From Flavobacteriales bacterium (GTDB lineage Bacteria > Bacteroidota > Bacteroidia > Flavobacteriales > Flavobacteriaceae): DNA of 64,000 nt. The translations under genes and the position numbers were made by a program. The notes under the pieces are model-generated. The model ran no database searches, had not been told where the DNA came from, and saw only the letters and a program-made list of their open reading frames with translations. The stretch spans positions 62,001 through 126,000 of the forward strand of contig JAFLBS010000002.1 of the NCBI GenBank assembly GCA_017303755.1, read 5' to 3'. Positions 1 to 7,434 of this stretch are shown piece by piece (position 1 is the first letter of the stretch; each line of letters opens with the position of its first letter).

Positions 1-29
1 TAAATTTAATTGTGAAGAATAAAATTAAT

Positions 30-73
30 CTAAGTTAATCTTAACTTATTTATTAATCAATCCGTGTAAACAC
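30..73 (-). promoter_or_regulatory. Shared palindromic promoter element, copy 1
   Basis: On the minus strand GTGTTTACACGGATTG (58-73) ends in a -33-like TTG. After 20 bases comes TAACTTAG (30-37), one mismatch from the Bacteroidota -7 box TAnnTTTG. It points at a gene beyond the left edge of the window. The same arrangement recurs at nine other promoters here. The regulatory role is inferred from position and conservation. Confidence 0.6.
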
Positions 74-85
74 TTAATTTTCAGA

Positions 86-120
86 TACAAAAAATGCCTT
101 TTGAAGAAAAAGGCATGTTG
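86..120 (-). terminator. Intrinsic terminator hairpin
   Basis: Arms ATGCCTTTT (94-102) and AAAAGGCAT (108-116) pair perfectly around a 5-base loop. On the minus strand the hairpin is followed by a T-run (88-93). It would end minus-strand transcripts just before promoter copy 1. A slightly decayed copy lies at 4638-4668. Confidence 0.7.
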
Positions 121-133
121 ATTTTTTGTTAGA

Positions 134-243
134 CTATAAGTTAACTATTTCTACAAAATCACTTTCGGAGAGGATTTTGATTTTGATGCCGGATTGGATG
201 AGTTCTTCGGCTTTGCAGTGTTTAGTGCTTTTATTGTAACCTC
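134..243 (-). pseudogene. Remnant of the C-terminal end of an exonuclease-BRCT gene
   Basis: Read on the minus strand this encodes about 36 residues up to a TAG stop at 134-136. They are almost identical to the last residues of the intact gene at 4687-5541, sharing KAEELIQSGIKIKILSESDF. Homology continues through the terminator and promoter to about position 56 on one side and becomes patchy beyond 243 on the other, where roughly 44 bases seem to be missing. There is no start codon or nuclease domain, so it is a relic of a duplication or of an insertion into the 3' end of that gene. Confidence 0.75.
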
Positions 244-540
244 TACAGTATTTTTTTGTTGTTAAGAAGTGGAACCTTAACTTAATGCTATATTTATTGT
301 GAACATAATAATTATTTTAAGGCTTATTGATTGATGTATTCAATATGTTAATCCACAACATTTCTCTGCTAAGTGGCTGCTGCAACTTTTGGAACGATTT
401 TTTTTTCGTTACTGAAAAACGAATTTAAGAAAATAAAAGTTCAATTCACTAAAAACTTAGCAATAGCGTGTAAAGGGTTTACTGGTTGGGCGATTTACTT
501 ATTCCGCTTTTGCATATCGTCGGACTACAAAAACAATAAT
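244..540. other. Gene-free AT-rich stretch
   Basis: No credible gene or structured element was recognised. A 66-codon open frame from 373 has no recognisable family and reads into decayed sequence, so it is not called. The stretch separates the BRCT relic from a broken membrane-protein gene and looks like degraded accessory DNA. Confidence 0.5.
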
Positions 541-923
541 TCAAGTAACAGTAAAGAAACAACAAAACAGTAAAATTCTTAAATTAATTAAAGTAGTAAA
601 AAACTCAGGAGATTTACACGTTTTCTCTATTAAACTATCAAATTTACTAAGTAGATAACCCGAAATAAAAGTTCCTAGGATTTTTATAAAACTATTAAAT
701 TTGCTTTGTTCCTTTTCATCATATATGAGCTTGAAAAAGTTCCAATTAACCAACCTAAAATTGAAGCAAATAGGCAAATCAAATAAGTTAATATGATTTC
801 ATTAAAATTTTGATTGATATTATAAGCTAATATTACTAAAAGGATTATAAAAATTACTCCAATAACTGCACTTTAAATAATTTTGAAATTTAAGTCTTTT
901 ATTTTTTCTAATATTCTTCCCAT
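541..923 (-). pseudogene. Broken small membrane-protein gene
   Basis: Reading from ATG at 921-923 gives MGRILEKIKDLNFKII and then an in-frame TAA at 873-875. The same frame continues with a hydrophobic segment (VIGVIFIILLVILAY), a second one ending near GWLIGTF, and then breaks. A neighbouring frame picks up the sensible continuation (FNSFIKILGTFISGYLLS) and ends near 541. One premature stop plus one frameshift (about 716-730) would restore a protein of roughly 120 residues with two or three membrane segments. The family is not recognised. A sequencing error could mimic the frameshift but is unlikely to explain both lesions. Confidence 0.55.
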
Positions 924-1014
924 AATCTTAATTTTAAAGAAGAACTTTTCAATTTAGTATTTTGTTCAAGGCTTGTCTGTAATTAGTAACTATTACTAAA
1001 TACAGCCATTGGTT

Positions 1015-1160
1015 ATTTTATAACGTTTTCGGGCTTGGCGAAGGTGGCGATTTTCACCACTAATGTTGATGTGGAGAACCAATGTTTTATTAACCACAAA
1101 TGTGTCTGCGGAGCACTGAACCGCCACTTTTGACAAACCCGTGTGTTATCAGCTGTCCTT
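1015..1160. repeat. Large imperfect inverted repeat, attC-like
   Basis: Left arm CGGGCTTGGCGAAGGTGGCG (1030-1049) pairs imperfectly with right arm CGCCACTTTTGACAAACCCG (1122-1141). Outside these lie TAACG at 1021 and GTTATC at 1145, giving an AAC...GTT frame as in integron attC sites. Similar long hairpins are scattered between genes in Bacteroidota genomes. It lies just past the 3' end of the nucleotide operon, where a cassette recombination site would sit. A 61-codon open frame inside it is an artefact of the repeat. The integron reading is inference; the inverted repeat is visible. Confidence 0.4.
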
Positions 1161-1217
1161 CTCGCCCAGTAAATCACAAATGTCTCAAGTCTGCACACAT
1201 ATCTATTTTGACAAATA

Positions 1218-1841
1218 TTATGTATTGCCTTTTTTTAAGTCGTTAATAAATGTTTTTAGTTTTTGTTCGGTTGTGTAATTAAATACTCTGAGTTCACTGG
1301 TGCTAAAAGTTATGTTCGGCACTTGGTCGAGTATTTTACTTTGGTTGGTTTGAAAGCACTCAACCAAATTGTTTAAATAGTCAAGTGATGTGTTGGAGTC
1401 CAAATTTCTATTTCTTTTGTGCAAGTTGTCTAACAACTCTGTAGGAGTTGCATCAATTAAAATTATACCTGTAACCAAAGGAAGGTTTGCGATATAGATG
1501 TCAAGCATTTTGCTTAATTCTACCCACTCCACTTGATTGATTAGATTCTTTTGCAGCAGATGAAACGAATACACATAATGATGAACTCTTAAGCTGAAAT
1601 CAGAAACTATTAGTTTGTTGTCTATTGCTTTTTGAATTTTATTAAGGGATTCTAAATAATATGCTGACTGCAATAAATAGTAATTCTGATTTGTTTCTCT
1701 AATTAGATTCCACACTTCGTTTAATGGAGATAGTTCTTCATGCACACATTGCACACTATCACGGCTTTGAAGTAAAATTTTATTGAGCAGGGTTGTTTTC
1801 CCTGACCCTAATAAGCCAACAATTTCAATTCTAGTCTTCAT
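1218..1841 (-). CDS. Deoxynucleoside kinase-like P-loop kinase
   Basis: A 207-residue protein starting with a Walker A loop (GLLGSGKTT, residues 9-17), the layout of the deoxyadenosine/deoxyguanosine kinase (dNK) family, which transfers phosphate from ATP to the 5' hydroxyl of deoxynucleosides. The length fits the family (about 200-220). An arginine-rich stretch (HKRNRNLD) near residue 140 could be the lid. The usual DRS motif is replaced by SDFSLR near residue 80, so substrate is uncertain. It is the last gene of a five-gene operon and overlaps the glycosylase gene by 11 bases. In context it would trap deoxynucleosides made by the deoxyribosyltransferase. A related P-loop kinase of other specificity is possible. 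Confidence 0.65.
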   Translation of the reverse strand: MKTRIEIVGLLGSGKTTLLNKILLQSRDSVQCVHEELSPLNEVWNLIRETNQNYYLLQSAYYLESLNKIQKAIDNKLIVSDFSLRVHHYVYSFHLLQKNLINQVEWVELSKMLDIYIANLPLVTGIILIDATPTELLDNLHKRNRNLDSNTSLDYLNNLVECFQTNQSKILDQVPNITFSTSELRVFNYTTEQKLKTFINDLKKGNT

Positions 1842-2433
1842 TGAAAAAAGTTAACTGATTTTTAGTAGGTGGTGTAACAGCATCGCCAATACCTTCAAGT
1901 GCTGCTTTAATGTCATTTATTATTGTCTGCATACCGCCTTTTACATATCGAATACCATTCGGATGATATGTGCAACAAACTTTCATCCCGTTAACGGAAA
2001 CAACTTTTCCATGCTCTTCTCGTGTTTTGATTTTTGTATTTGTGAGCGTTGTAAAGGCTGTTTGTCCTAATGCAATAATTAACTGTGGTTTGACCGCTTC
2101 TATTTGCTCATGTAGGTATGGAGTACATTCCTTAATTTCATTAGGTTTAGGTTTGCGATTATCTGGCGGCCAACATTTTAAAATATTGGTAATAAAAACC
2201 TCACTCCGTTTAATATTTAGATTTTCTAAGATTTTGTCGAATATTTTCCCGCCATGCCCAACAAATGGTCGTCCGACTTCATTGTTGACTTCCCCAGGAG
2301 CTTCTCCGATAAACATAAGTTTACTGTTCGGCATTCCTTCGCCTGCAACAGTAAGATTCCGTGTTTTGCAAAGGTCGCACTTTGTGCATTTTGCAATTCT
2401 ATCTTTTATATTGTTCAACATTTCATTATTCAT
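1831..2433 (-). CDS. Family 4/5-type uracil-DNA glycosylase (4Fe-4S)
   Basis: Removes uracil, and in relatives other deaminated bases, from DNA. Visible: N-terminal CTKCDLC and later KCWPP and ECTPYL supply the cysteines of a 4Fe-4S cluster; the active-site loop is GEAPGEVNNEVGRPFVG; a C-terminal YHP motif (CTYHPNGIR) is present. The ATG at 2433 is chosen because an upstream in-frame extension to 2511 would run 77 bases into the deaminase gene and adds residues foreign to the family. The start lies two bases before the deaminase stop, suggesting coupled translation. Length (200) suits the family. Its place among nucleotide-salvage genes, including a guanine deaminase, is unusual and hints at policing deaminated bases. 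Confidence 0.85.
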   Translation of the reverse strand: MNNEMLNNIKDRIAKCTKCDLCKTRNLTVAGEGMPNSKLMFIGEAPGEVNNEVGRPFVGHGGKIFDKILENLNIKRSEVFITNILKCWPPDNRKPKPNEIKECTPYLHEQIEAVKPQLIIALGQTAFTTLTNTKIKTREEHGKVVSVNGMKVCCTYHPNGIRYVKGGMQTIINDIKAALEGIGDAVTPPTKNQLTFFNED

Positions 2434-2434
2434 A

Positions 2435-2905
2435 TTAGTAAGATGTTTTGTCCTGTTTGTCTGTCCATTCGTTAAATAGTTCATTTGAAATTGGCAAGTG
2501 CAATTGCTCAACTTTCATAATTCGTTTGCTTGGTGATATAATCAATTCTTCATAAATAAATTTGTCATCAAAACCAATACGTGCTGCATCTATTCTGTCA
2601 GCACAATAATAAACAGTCTTAATGTTTGCCCAATAAATTGCAGCTAAACACATAGGGCAAGGTTCGCAACTTGTGTATAATACCGCATTGGGAAGATGAA
2701 AAGCTGCCGCCGCTCTACAAGCATTTCTTATGGCAACAACTTCTGCATGGGCTGTCGGGTCATTAGTTGAAGTTACCATATTGTGTCCTTTACCAATGAC
2801 TATGCCGTCCGAAACTATAACAGACCCAAATGGTCCGCCTTTATTACTTCTCATTCCTGTGAAAGCTTCGTCAAAAGCAAAAAGCATATAATCTTCGTGT
2901 GTCAT
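2435..2905 (-). CDS. guaD: Guanine deaminase (cytidine-deaminase fold)
   Basis: Converts guanine to xanthine plus ammonia. The 156-residue protein closely follows Bacillus subtilis GuaD as I remember it: zinc ligands H53 (in TAHAEV), C83 and C86 (in EPCPMC), the proton-shuttle E55, and a C-terminal tyrosine at residue 156 that caps the active site. NDPTAHAEV and YTSCEPCPMCLAAIYWA are hallmark segments. The alternative, tRNA adenosine deaminase TadA, fits less well because of the DAARIGFDD segment and the C-terminus. It abuts the deoxyribosyltransferase gene without a gap and is third in the operon, so its base product could feed the base-exchange enzyme. Confidence 0.85.
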   Translation of the reverse strand: MTHEDYMLFAFDEAFTGMRSNKGGPFGSVIVSDGIVIGKGHNMVTSTNDPTAHAEVVAIRNACRAAAAFHLPNAVLYTSCEPCPMCLAAIYWANIKTVYYCADRIDAARIGFDDKFIYEELIISPSKRIMKVEQLHLPISNELFNEWTDKQDKTSY

Positions 2906-3931
2906 TCAAATTAGTGTTTTAAGTTTGTCATACAATTCATCCTTTGATGAACATACTAAATCTGCTGCTTGCTCAATCATTAAATTGAGTTTCATCTCTT
3001 GCCCACCTGCACCTTTCAATACTGTTGGTGATGTATATAGAAGTACAGTTTTTATTTTCAAACCTACACTAATTCCAAATAAGGCGGCACTTCCTGCATC
3101 CATTTCTATGTTGTCCGCAGAGAATACTGCAAGTTTACTTTGGAGTAAGTTCTGTAAATCATTTTTTGATTGAGCAATGATGTCTTTATCTTTAGTAGAG
3201 TGAATTTGATATCGTGTGGCACATGTTGGCTCCAAGCCAACTGAAGTCAATTTCTGACTAATTGTATTCTGTTCCTGCATTGACCATTCAAACTTACCAC
3301 CTTGAATATCTATATAAACCCCAGTATTACCACTTTGCGATAATACTGGGGCATTTTTGAAATTCTGTAGTTTTTCAAACTCGTTTAGACAACTTTCTGT
3401 AAACTCAGAAACCATTCTAATCTCTAACATTTGGTTTTGCCCACTATAATATTCACTACTCGTTGGTGTCTGAGTAAAATGTTTACTATAAGTCGCAATA
3501 CACATCAATATTGAGTCAAAGTCCAAATCCTCTTTATTGGTGTGGGAAGGGAATCCTTCCCAAATAAAATCAGTTGAAAAAATGCCTATTGGAATACCTA
3601 AAGCATAGGCATAACCAAGTTCCATGCAAACCCCTGAATCTTTTGCAATTCCATCTAAGCGTCCAATAATTGCTCCAGAATTTTGTAGTTTCTGAATATC
3701 AAGTTCGTAAATTTTATGAGCCTTATTTTCGCCTTTAATGTCTGATTGTTGAGTGTCTTTGAAAGGTAAGAACGTAAATTTGTAATTACGATATTTCATA
3801 CCCTTGCTTTTAATACAATCTTCTATTGCTGATGCAATATTATAACCTCCAATCCTGCTTAAAGGAGAGAATAAGCTGTTTGCACAATAAATTATTTTGT
3901 TGTTATCAACTAAGTAGTCAAGAAATGTCAT
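2906..3931 (-). CDS. Tandem nucleoside 2-deoxyribosyltransferase-like protein
   Basis: Family enzymes swap bases on 2-deoxyribose. This 341-residue protein carries two copies of the fold where the family normally has one of about 150. The first (residues 10-125) keeps the signature LDGIAKDSGVCMELGYAYA with the likely catalytic E104. The second (residues 205-341) keeps the frame as MDAGSAALFGISVG but has L284 where the glutamate should be, so it is probably catalytically dead and structural or regulatory. It overlaps the kinase gene upstream by 14 bases and touches the guanine deaminase gene. A role in nucleotide-second-messenger or NAD chemistry is possible, since the fold is related to TIR-like hydrolases, but the metabolic context favours nucleosides. 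Confidence 0.75.
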   Translation of the reverse strand: MTFLDYLVDNNKIIYCANSLFSPLSRIGGYNIASAIEDCIKSKGMKYRNYKFTFLPFKDTQQSDIKGENKAHKIYELDIQKLQNSGAIIGRLDGIAKDSGVCMELGYAYALGIPIGIFSTDFIWEGFPSHTNKEDLDFDSILMCIATYSKHFTQTPTSSEYYSGQNQMLEIRMVSEFTESCLNEFEKLQNFKNAPVLSQSGNTGVYIDIQGGKFEWSMQEQNTISQKLTSVGLEPTCATRYQIHSTKDKDIIAQSKNDLQNLLQSKLAVFSADNIEMDAGSAALFGISVGLKIKTVLLYTSPTVLKGAGGQEMKLNLMIEQAADLVCSSKDELYDKLKTLI

Positions 3932-4502
3932 TGATAATAGCGATTACTTGTTCATGAATTGTCTCTTTACTTTCTGATCCGTCTAATTTATGCCAATGTG
4001 TTAAAGCATTGGACATTTCTAAATATTTAGTTCTACATTTTGTCAAAAGTTCACTATCGCTTTCTAAAATGTCGCCTGCATGTGTTCGCTCCATTGATAG
4101 TTCCACAGAAATGTCTATGTAAAATGTAAAATCTGGGTCAGGCAATACGAATTCTAAATTTTTGACCCATGTTTCATTGAGTCCTCTTGCAGAGCCATAA
4201 ACTATACTAGACCATTTATATCTATCAAGAATTGCAAAGTCAAAATTGTCCTTGTTATTTATGATAATTGGAGTTTGCCTTAATCTGTCAGCGGAGAATA
4301 ACATTTGTAACGCATAGCGGTCAAAAGATTTGTCTTGCAAAGAGTTTTTTATAAACTTTCCGAGGTCGGTGGAATAGTCGGGGAAAGAAATTAAAACAGA
4401 CTTATAACCACTCTTTGTTAAGTAGTCGTGAAGTAATTTGCTTTGAGTTTCTTTACCAGAACCGTCAATACCTTCAAAAGTGATTGTGGTTAATTTTGTC
4501 AT
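3918..4502 (-). CDS. Thymidylate kinase-like nucleotide kinase
   Basis: Phosphorylates dTMP (or a related dNMP) to the diphosphate. After a short N-terminus comes FEGIDGSGKETQ, a TMK-type P-loop with the acidic/Thr-like end, then the DRY motif in LDRYKWSSIVYGSARG and a lid region near TRTHAGD-like sequence (MERTHAGDILES). Length (194) is typical. The start at 4502 is the conserved one; an upstream extension to 4583 lacks family features and would begin at the predicted -7 box. It is the first gene of the operon, about 80 bases downstream of promoter copy 2. It may be an accessory paralogue of the housekeeping enzyme. Confidence 0.85.
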   Translation of the reverse strand: MTKLTTITFEGIDGSGKETQSKLLHDYLTKSGYKSVLISFPDYSTDLGKFIKNSLQDKSFDRYALQMLFSADRLRQTPIIINNKDNFDFAILDRYKWSSIVYGSARGLNETWVKNLEFVLPDPDFTFYIDISVELSMERTHAGDILESDSELLTKCRTKYLEMSNALTHWHKLDGSESKETIHEQVIAIINDIS

Positions 4503-4580
4503 ATTGTTTTGTGTCTTTTTTACTGTTGGTTGAAAGTTGCACGGTCTCCATAGGGTTGCCGAGAACTCTTTGATCGTACA

Positions 4581-4624
4581 CAAAATAAATTAAATTAAAT
4601 AGAAGAATCAATCCGTGTAAACAC
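4581..4624 (-). promoter_or_regulatory. Shared palindromic promoter element, copy 2 (nucleotide operon)
   Basis: Minus-strand GTGTTTACACGGATTG at 4609-4624, then 20 bases, then TTATTTTG (4581-4588), a near TAnnTTTG box. The first gene starts at 4502. Identity with copy 1 (58-73) extends rightward through the terminator and BRCT end, but stops just left of the element. Confidence 0.65.
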
Positions 4625-4637
4625 TTAATTTTCAGTT

Positions 4638-4668
4638 ACAAAAAATGCCTTTTGAATAAAAATGCATG
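4638..4668 (-). terminator. Intrinsic terminator after the exonuclease gene
   Basis: Arms ATGCCTTTT (4645-4653) and AAAATGCAT (4659-4667) pair with one mismatch. The minus strand continues into a T-run. It lies 20 bases past the exonuclease stop and just before promoter copy 2, so it separates the two transcription units. Confidence 0.6.
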
Positions 4669-4686
4669 TTGATTTTTTTTGTTTGG

Positions 4687-5541
4687 CTATAAGCTAACTA
4701 TTTCTACAAAATCGCTTTCGGAGAGGATTTTGATTTTTATGCCGGATTGGATGAGTTCTTCTGCTTTGCGGTGTTTGGTACTTTTTTCGTAGCCTGCTAG
4801 TTTTGTAGTGTCTTGAAAGCCTACAACGAGTAGTGTGGTATTTTTGGTGACGGAATTGGTAACGTTGCAACCCATTTTTGCTGCAATACTTCCTGCTTCG
4901 CTGCGCGGAATGGATAATGCTCCAGTAAAAACGATGCTTTCGCCGTAGAGTTCCCCATCGGGATTGCCTTCGAGTTTTATTTGTGAAGCATTATTGTATT
5001 GAAATATAGGTTGCCCAACTCTTTTTATCCATTCTTCGATAGTGAGGTTAGTAATTTCGCATGCTTTTGTGACTACGATTCCTGCCGTTATGGCATCTTC
5101 TAAGGCATCGTGGTGATTGAAAGTAATGTTTAGGTGTTTGGCAATATTGGCTAAGCCATAGCCACTCTGTGCGAATTCGTGCCATGTTCGGCGGACAATT
5201 TTGGCACTGTCGAGCCATTGGGGTTGTATGTATTCTAAACTGTGGTAATCACACGCCCGATTGATGGCAATGCGGTCGAAGGGCATGTGATGAATGGTTA
5301 TTTGGTTTTCAATGCGTTGCTTTAGTTCTGGGTATATTTGCTTGAAGATGGGTGCCTCCTTAACTTGTTTTTCGGTAATACCATGAATGGCCACATTAAA
5401 AGGATCAAAATAATCTTTTGGATTTATTAGTACCGACCATTTATCTACTATTTCTCCGTTATTGAATTGGGCAATACCAATTTGACAGATGCTTGAGGAA
5501 TCGGCATTGGCGGTTTCGACGTCTAGGGATAGGAAGTTCAT
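4687..5541 (-). CDS. DEDDh 3'-5' exonuclease with C-terminal BRCT domain
   Basis: The N-terminal half is a DNA polymerase III epsilon-like exonuclease: LDVETAN (ExoI, D and E), HHMPFDR (ExoII), and HHDALEDA (ExoIII, with H and D). The C-terminal 90 residues form a BRCT domain of the ligase type (GESIVFTGAL, TLLVVG). Such fusions occur widely and are assumed to act in DNA repair. The ATG at 5541 is preferred to a TTG at 5562 that overlaps gajB; only 10 bases then separate it from the GajB stop, so it can be read through with the Gabija genes. Its G/C-richer codon use differs from the AT-rich Gabija genes, suggesting the latter inserted upstream. A relic of its 3' end lies at 134-243. Confidence 0.85.
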   Translation of the reverse strand: MNFLSLDVETANADSSSICQIGIAQFNNGEIVDKWSVLINPKDYFDPFNVAIHGITEKQVKEAPIFKQIYPELKQRIENQITIHHMPFDRIAINRACDYHSLEYIQPQWLDSAKIVRRTWHEFAQSGYGLANIAKHLNITFNHHDALEDAITAGIVVTKACEITNLTIEEWIKRVGQPIFQYNNASQIKLEGNPDGELYGESIVFTGALSIPRSEAGSIAAKMGCNVTNSVTKNTTLLVVGFQDTTKLAGYEKSTKHRKAEELIQSGIKIKILSESDFVEIVSL

Positions 5542-5551
5542 TAAACTTAAT

Positions 5552-7432
5552 TTATAGAACAATAATTTCGTTTTCAGAAAACCATTTATACTTTACAACA
5601 TTATTTTTTAAAACTTTAGCATCGTCTGAGTAAGCAACTATTGCTAAACTTTCTTTAGCTCTACTACATGCCACATAAAATAATCTTAAAGTTCTATCAA
5701 TTCCAGTTTCCTTGCCTTCATCAATGTTCTTTTGATCGGCTGAAGTCAATGGCTTTATTCCAAACAATTTATCATAACTGAACATAAATCCTTTTGATTC
5801 TTCATCATCAATAATTACCATTACTCGGTCAAACTCTAATCCTTTAATTCCTTGGTGAGTTCCAAAAGCAGATTCTTCATTTATATATTTGCTGTATTCT
5901 ATTATCTCTGAAAACTTTGCAGTTAAGGCAACTTCCCATGCTCCTAAAATATCATCATCTTTATCTAAATCTTCCTCTTCCTCGCTTGCAGTCACTTTAG
6001 CTCCTGTTCTTGCTAAGACTAATTTCAATGTCGATGGGACTTTAAATAGCTTAGTTTCATTAATATTTTTTAAGATTTCTAGTAAAGTTGGTTGGTTTCC
6101 ATCACTCCACAAAGACATTAATTCATTTACTTTTTCATTAGTTGAATGAAAAGCATTTAACTTATTTGCTTCTTTTAAAAGTGTTTGTTTGTTTACTAAT
6201 TCTGAATGCTTTTTTATAACATTGGCAACCTCAAATTTATTGTTATTTATGTATGCTTGATACAATGCTAGAATTATTTTAGAAAATAAATTAATAGATG
6301 TTGAAGTTCCATCTAATAAACTAGTTTTAATCTTGTCAACTGCATAAAGAGGGTCGAAAAATGTAGAAAATCCCATTCTTCTCGCTGCCATGTGATGTTC
6401 TAAAGTTAGTGTCATAACATCGGTATCATAGTCTTCCCATTTATCATCATTTGTAAATTCTTTCATTTTTTGACAAATGAGTTTTTCTACATCAGGTTTG
6501 TTTTTCGTTCGTGAGACAGCGAATAATCTAACTATACCTCCTGTATTTTCAATTCTTGGAAGTTGCTCTTGACCATCTATTTCACTTCTTATTTTATTAA
6601 TTAAGTCTATTATTCTTGACTTAGAACGATGATTTATTTTTTTTGCAGGCTGAATCCAATCATCAGGCAATCCAACTCCAAGATTCTCTTTACCATCAGC
6701 ATAAATTCTCTGCATTGTATCTCCGAACAATCCTAGAGATAGCTTTTCTTTATATTGATTTTGAAGCTCAAATAACGCATCTATCAGTTCTTTTTTTGTA
6801 TCTTGACTTTCATCGATAAGAATAACTGGAAATTTGTTTAATAATATTTGCTTAAACAAAGTCTTCGATTTGATGAAATTTGCGGCAATTGATATAACTT
6901 CACTATGATTCAAAGAATCCTTAGTTATATTATCTCCATTAGGATTATAAATGAATTTTTGAATTTTACCCAGAGAAGCTAACCGCTCTTTTTTTGATTC
7001 AATTTTCTTAGCTCTCCCAATTGAAGTTTTATTATTCAAATCACGGCTTTTAGATTGCTGTTCTTCTAGTTCAGCAATTTCCACGACCAAGTTATTATTA
7101 ATCCATGCTTTAATATCTGGAGTAAAATTCCTAATGAGTTCCCACGAAAAACTATGAATTGTACTTACGTTAAAGATGCTACTATGCTCTAGTCTTCGAG
7201 TAATTTCATCTGCTGCTGCGTTTGTATAAGTTATAATCGCTATTTTTTTATTTCGAAACTTAAAATTTGTTCCATGTTGCTCTTTAAAACGTGACAGCAC
7301 ATTGATTAATGTTCGGGTCTTTCCAGAACCTGCACCAGCAAATAAAAAAAAGCTTTTAGGAGAAGTCGGATTAATACATTCGTAAATCTCGCTATCTACA
7401 TGATTGTCTAAGTCATTATTATGTTGAACCAT
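5552..7432 (-). CDS. gajB: GajB-like UvrD/Rep helicase of a Gabija system
   Basis: A superfamily 1A helicase of 626 residues: Walker A AGAGSGKT (32-39), ITYTNAAADEI (motif Ia), a Walker B-type LIDESQDT near 205, GDTMQRIY (motif III region), GTHQGIKGLEFD (motif V, near 525) and YVACSRAKESL (motif VI, near 595). In Gabija, GajB pairs with GajA, and the complex blocks phage replication by DNA cleavage and helicase/ATPase activity. Its start lies two bases after the gajA stop. It is longer than the Bacillus cereus GajB I know (about 494), with a large middle insertion. A generic UvrD-like partner of an OLD nuclease is the alternative, but the pairing is diagnostic. Confidence 0.85.
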   Translation of the reverse strand: MVQHNNDLDNHVDSEIYECINPTSPKSFFLFAGAGSGKTRTLINVLSRFKEQHGTNFKFRNKKIAIITYTNAAADEITRRLEHSSIFNVSTIHSFSWELIRNFTPDIKAWINNNLVVEIAELEEQQSKSRDLNNKTSIGRAKKIESKKERLASLGKIQKFIYNPNGDNITKDSLNHSEVISIAANFIKSKTLFKQILLNKFPVILIDESQDTKKELIDALFELQNQYKEKLSLGLFGDTMQRIYADGKENLGVGLPDDWIQPAKKINHRSKSRIIDLINKIRSEIDGQEQLPRIENTGGIVRLFAVSRTKNKPDVEKLICQKMKEFTNDDKWEDYDTDVMTLTLEHHMAARRMGFSTFFDPLYAVDKIKTSLLDGTSTSINLFSKIILALYQAYINNNKFEVANVIKKHSELVNKQTLLKEANKLNAFHSTNEKVNELMSLWSDGNQPTLLEILKNINETKLFKVPSTLKLVLARTGAKVTASEEEEDLDKDDDILGAWEVALTAKFSEIIEYSKYINEESAFGTHQGIKGLEFDRVMVIIDDEESKGFMFSYDKLFGIKPLTSADQKNIDEGKETGIDRTLRLFYVACSRAKESLAIVAYSDDAKVLKNNVVKYKWFSENEIIVL

Positions 7433-7434
7433 AC

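Noticed and set aside
373-573. 66-codon open frame on the plus strand
   Set aside because: No recognisable family, atypical composition, lies in degraded DNA beside a relic and a broken gene.
1013-1198. 61-codon open frame on the minus strand
   Set aside because: It is contained in the attC-like inverted repeat, whose palindromic arms create the open frame by chance.
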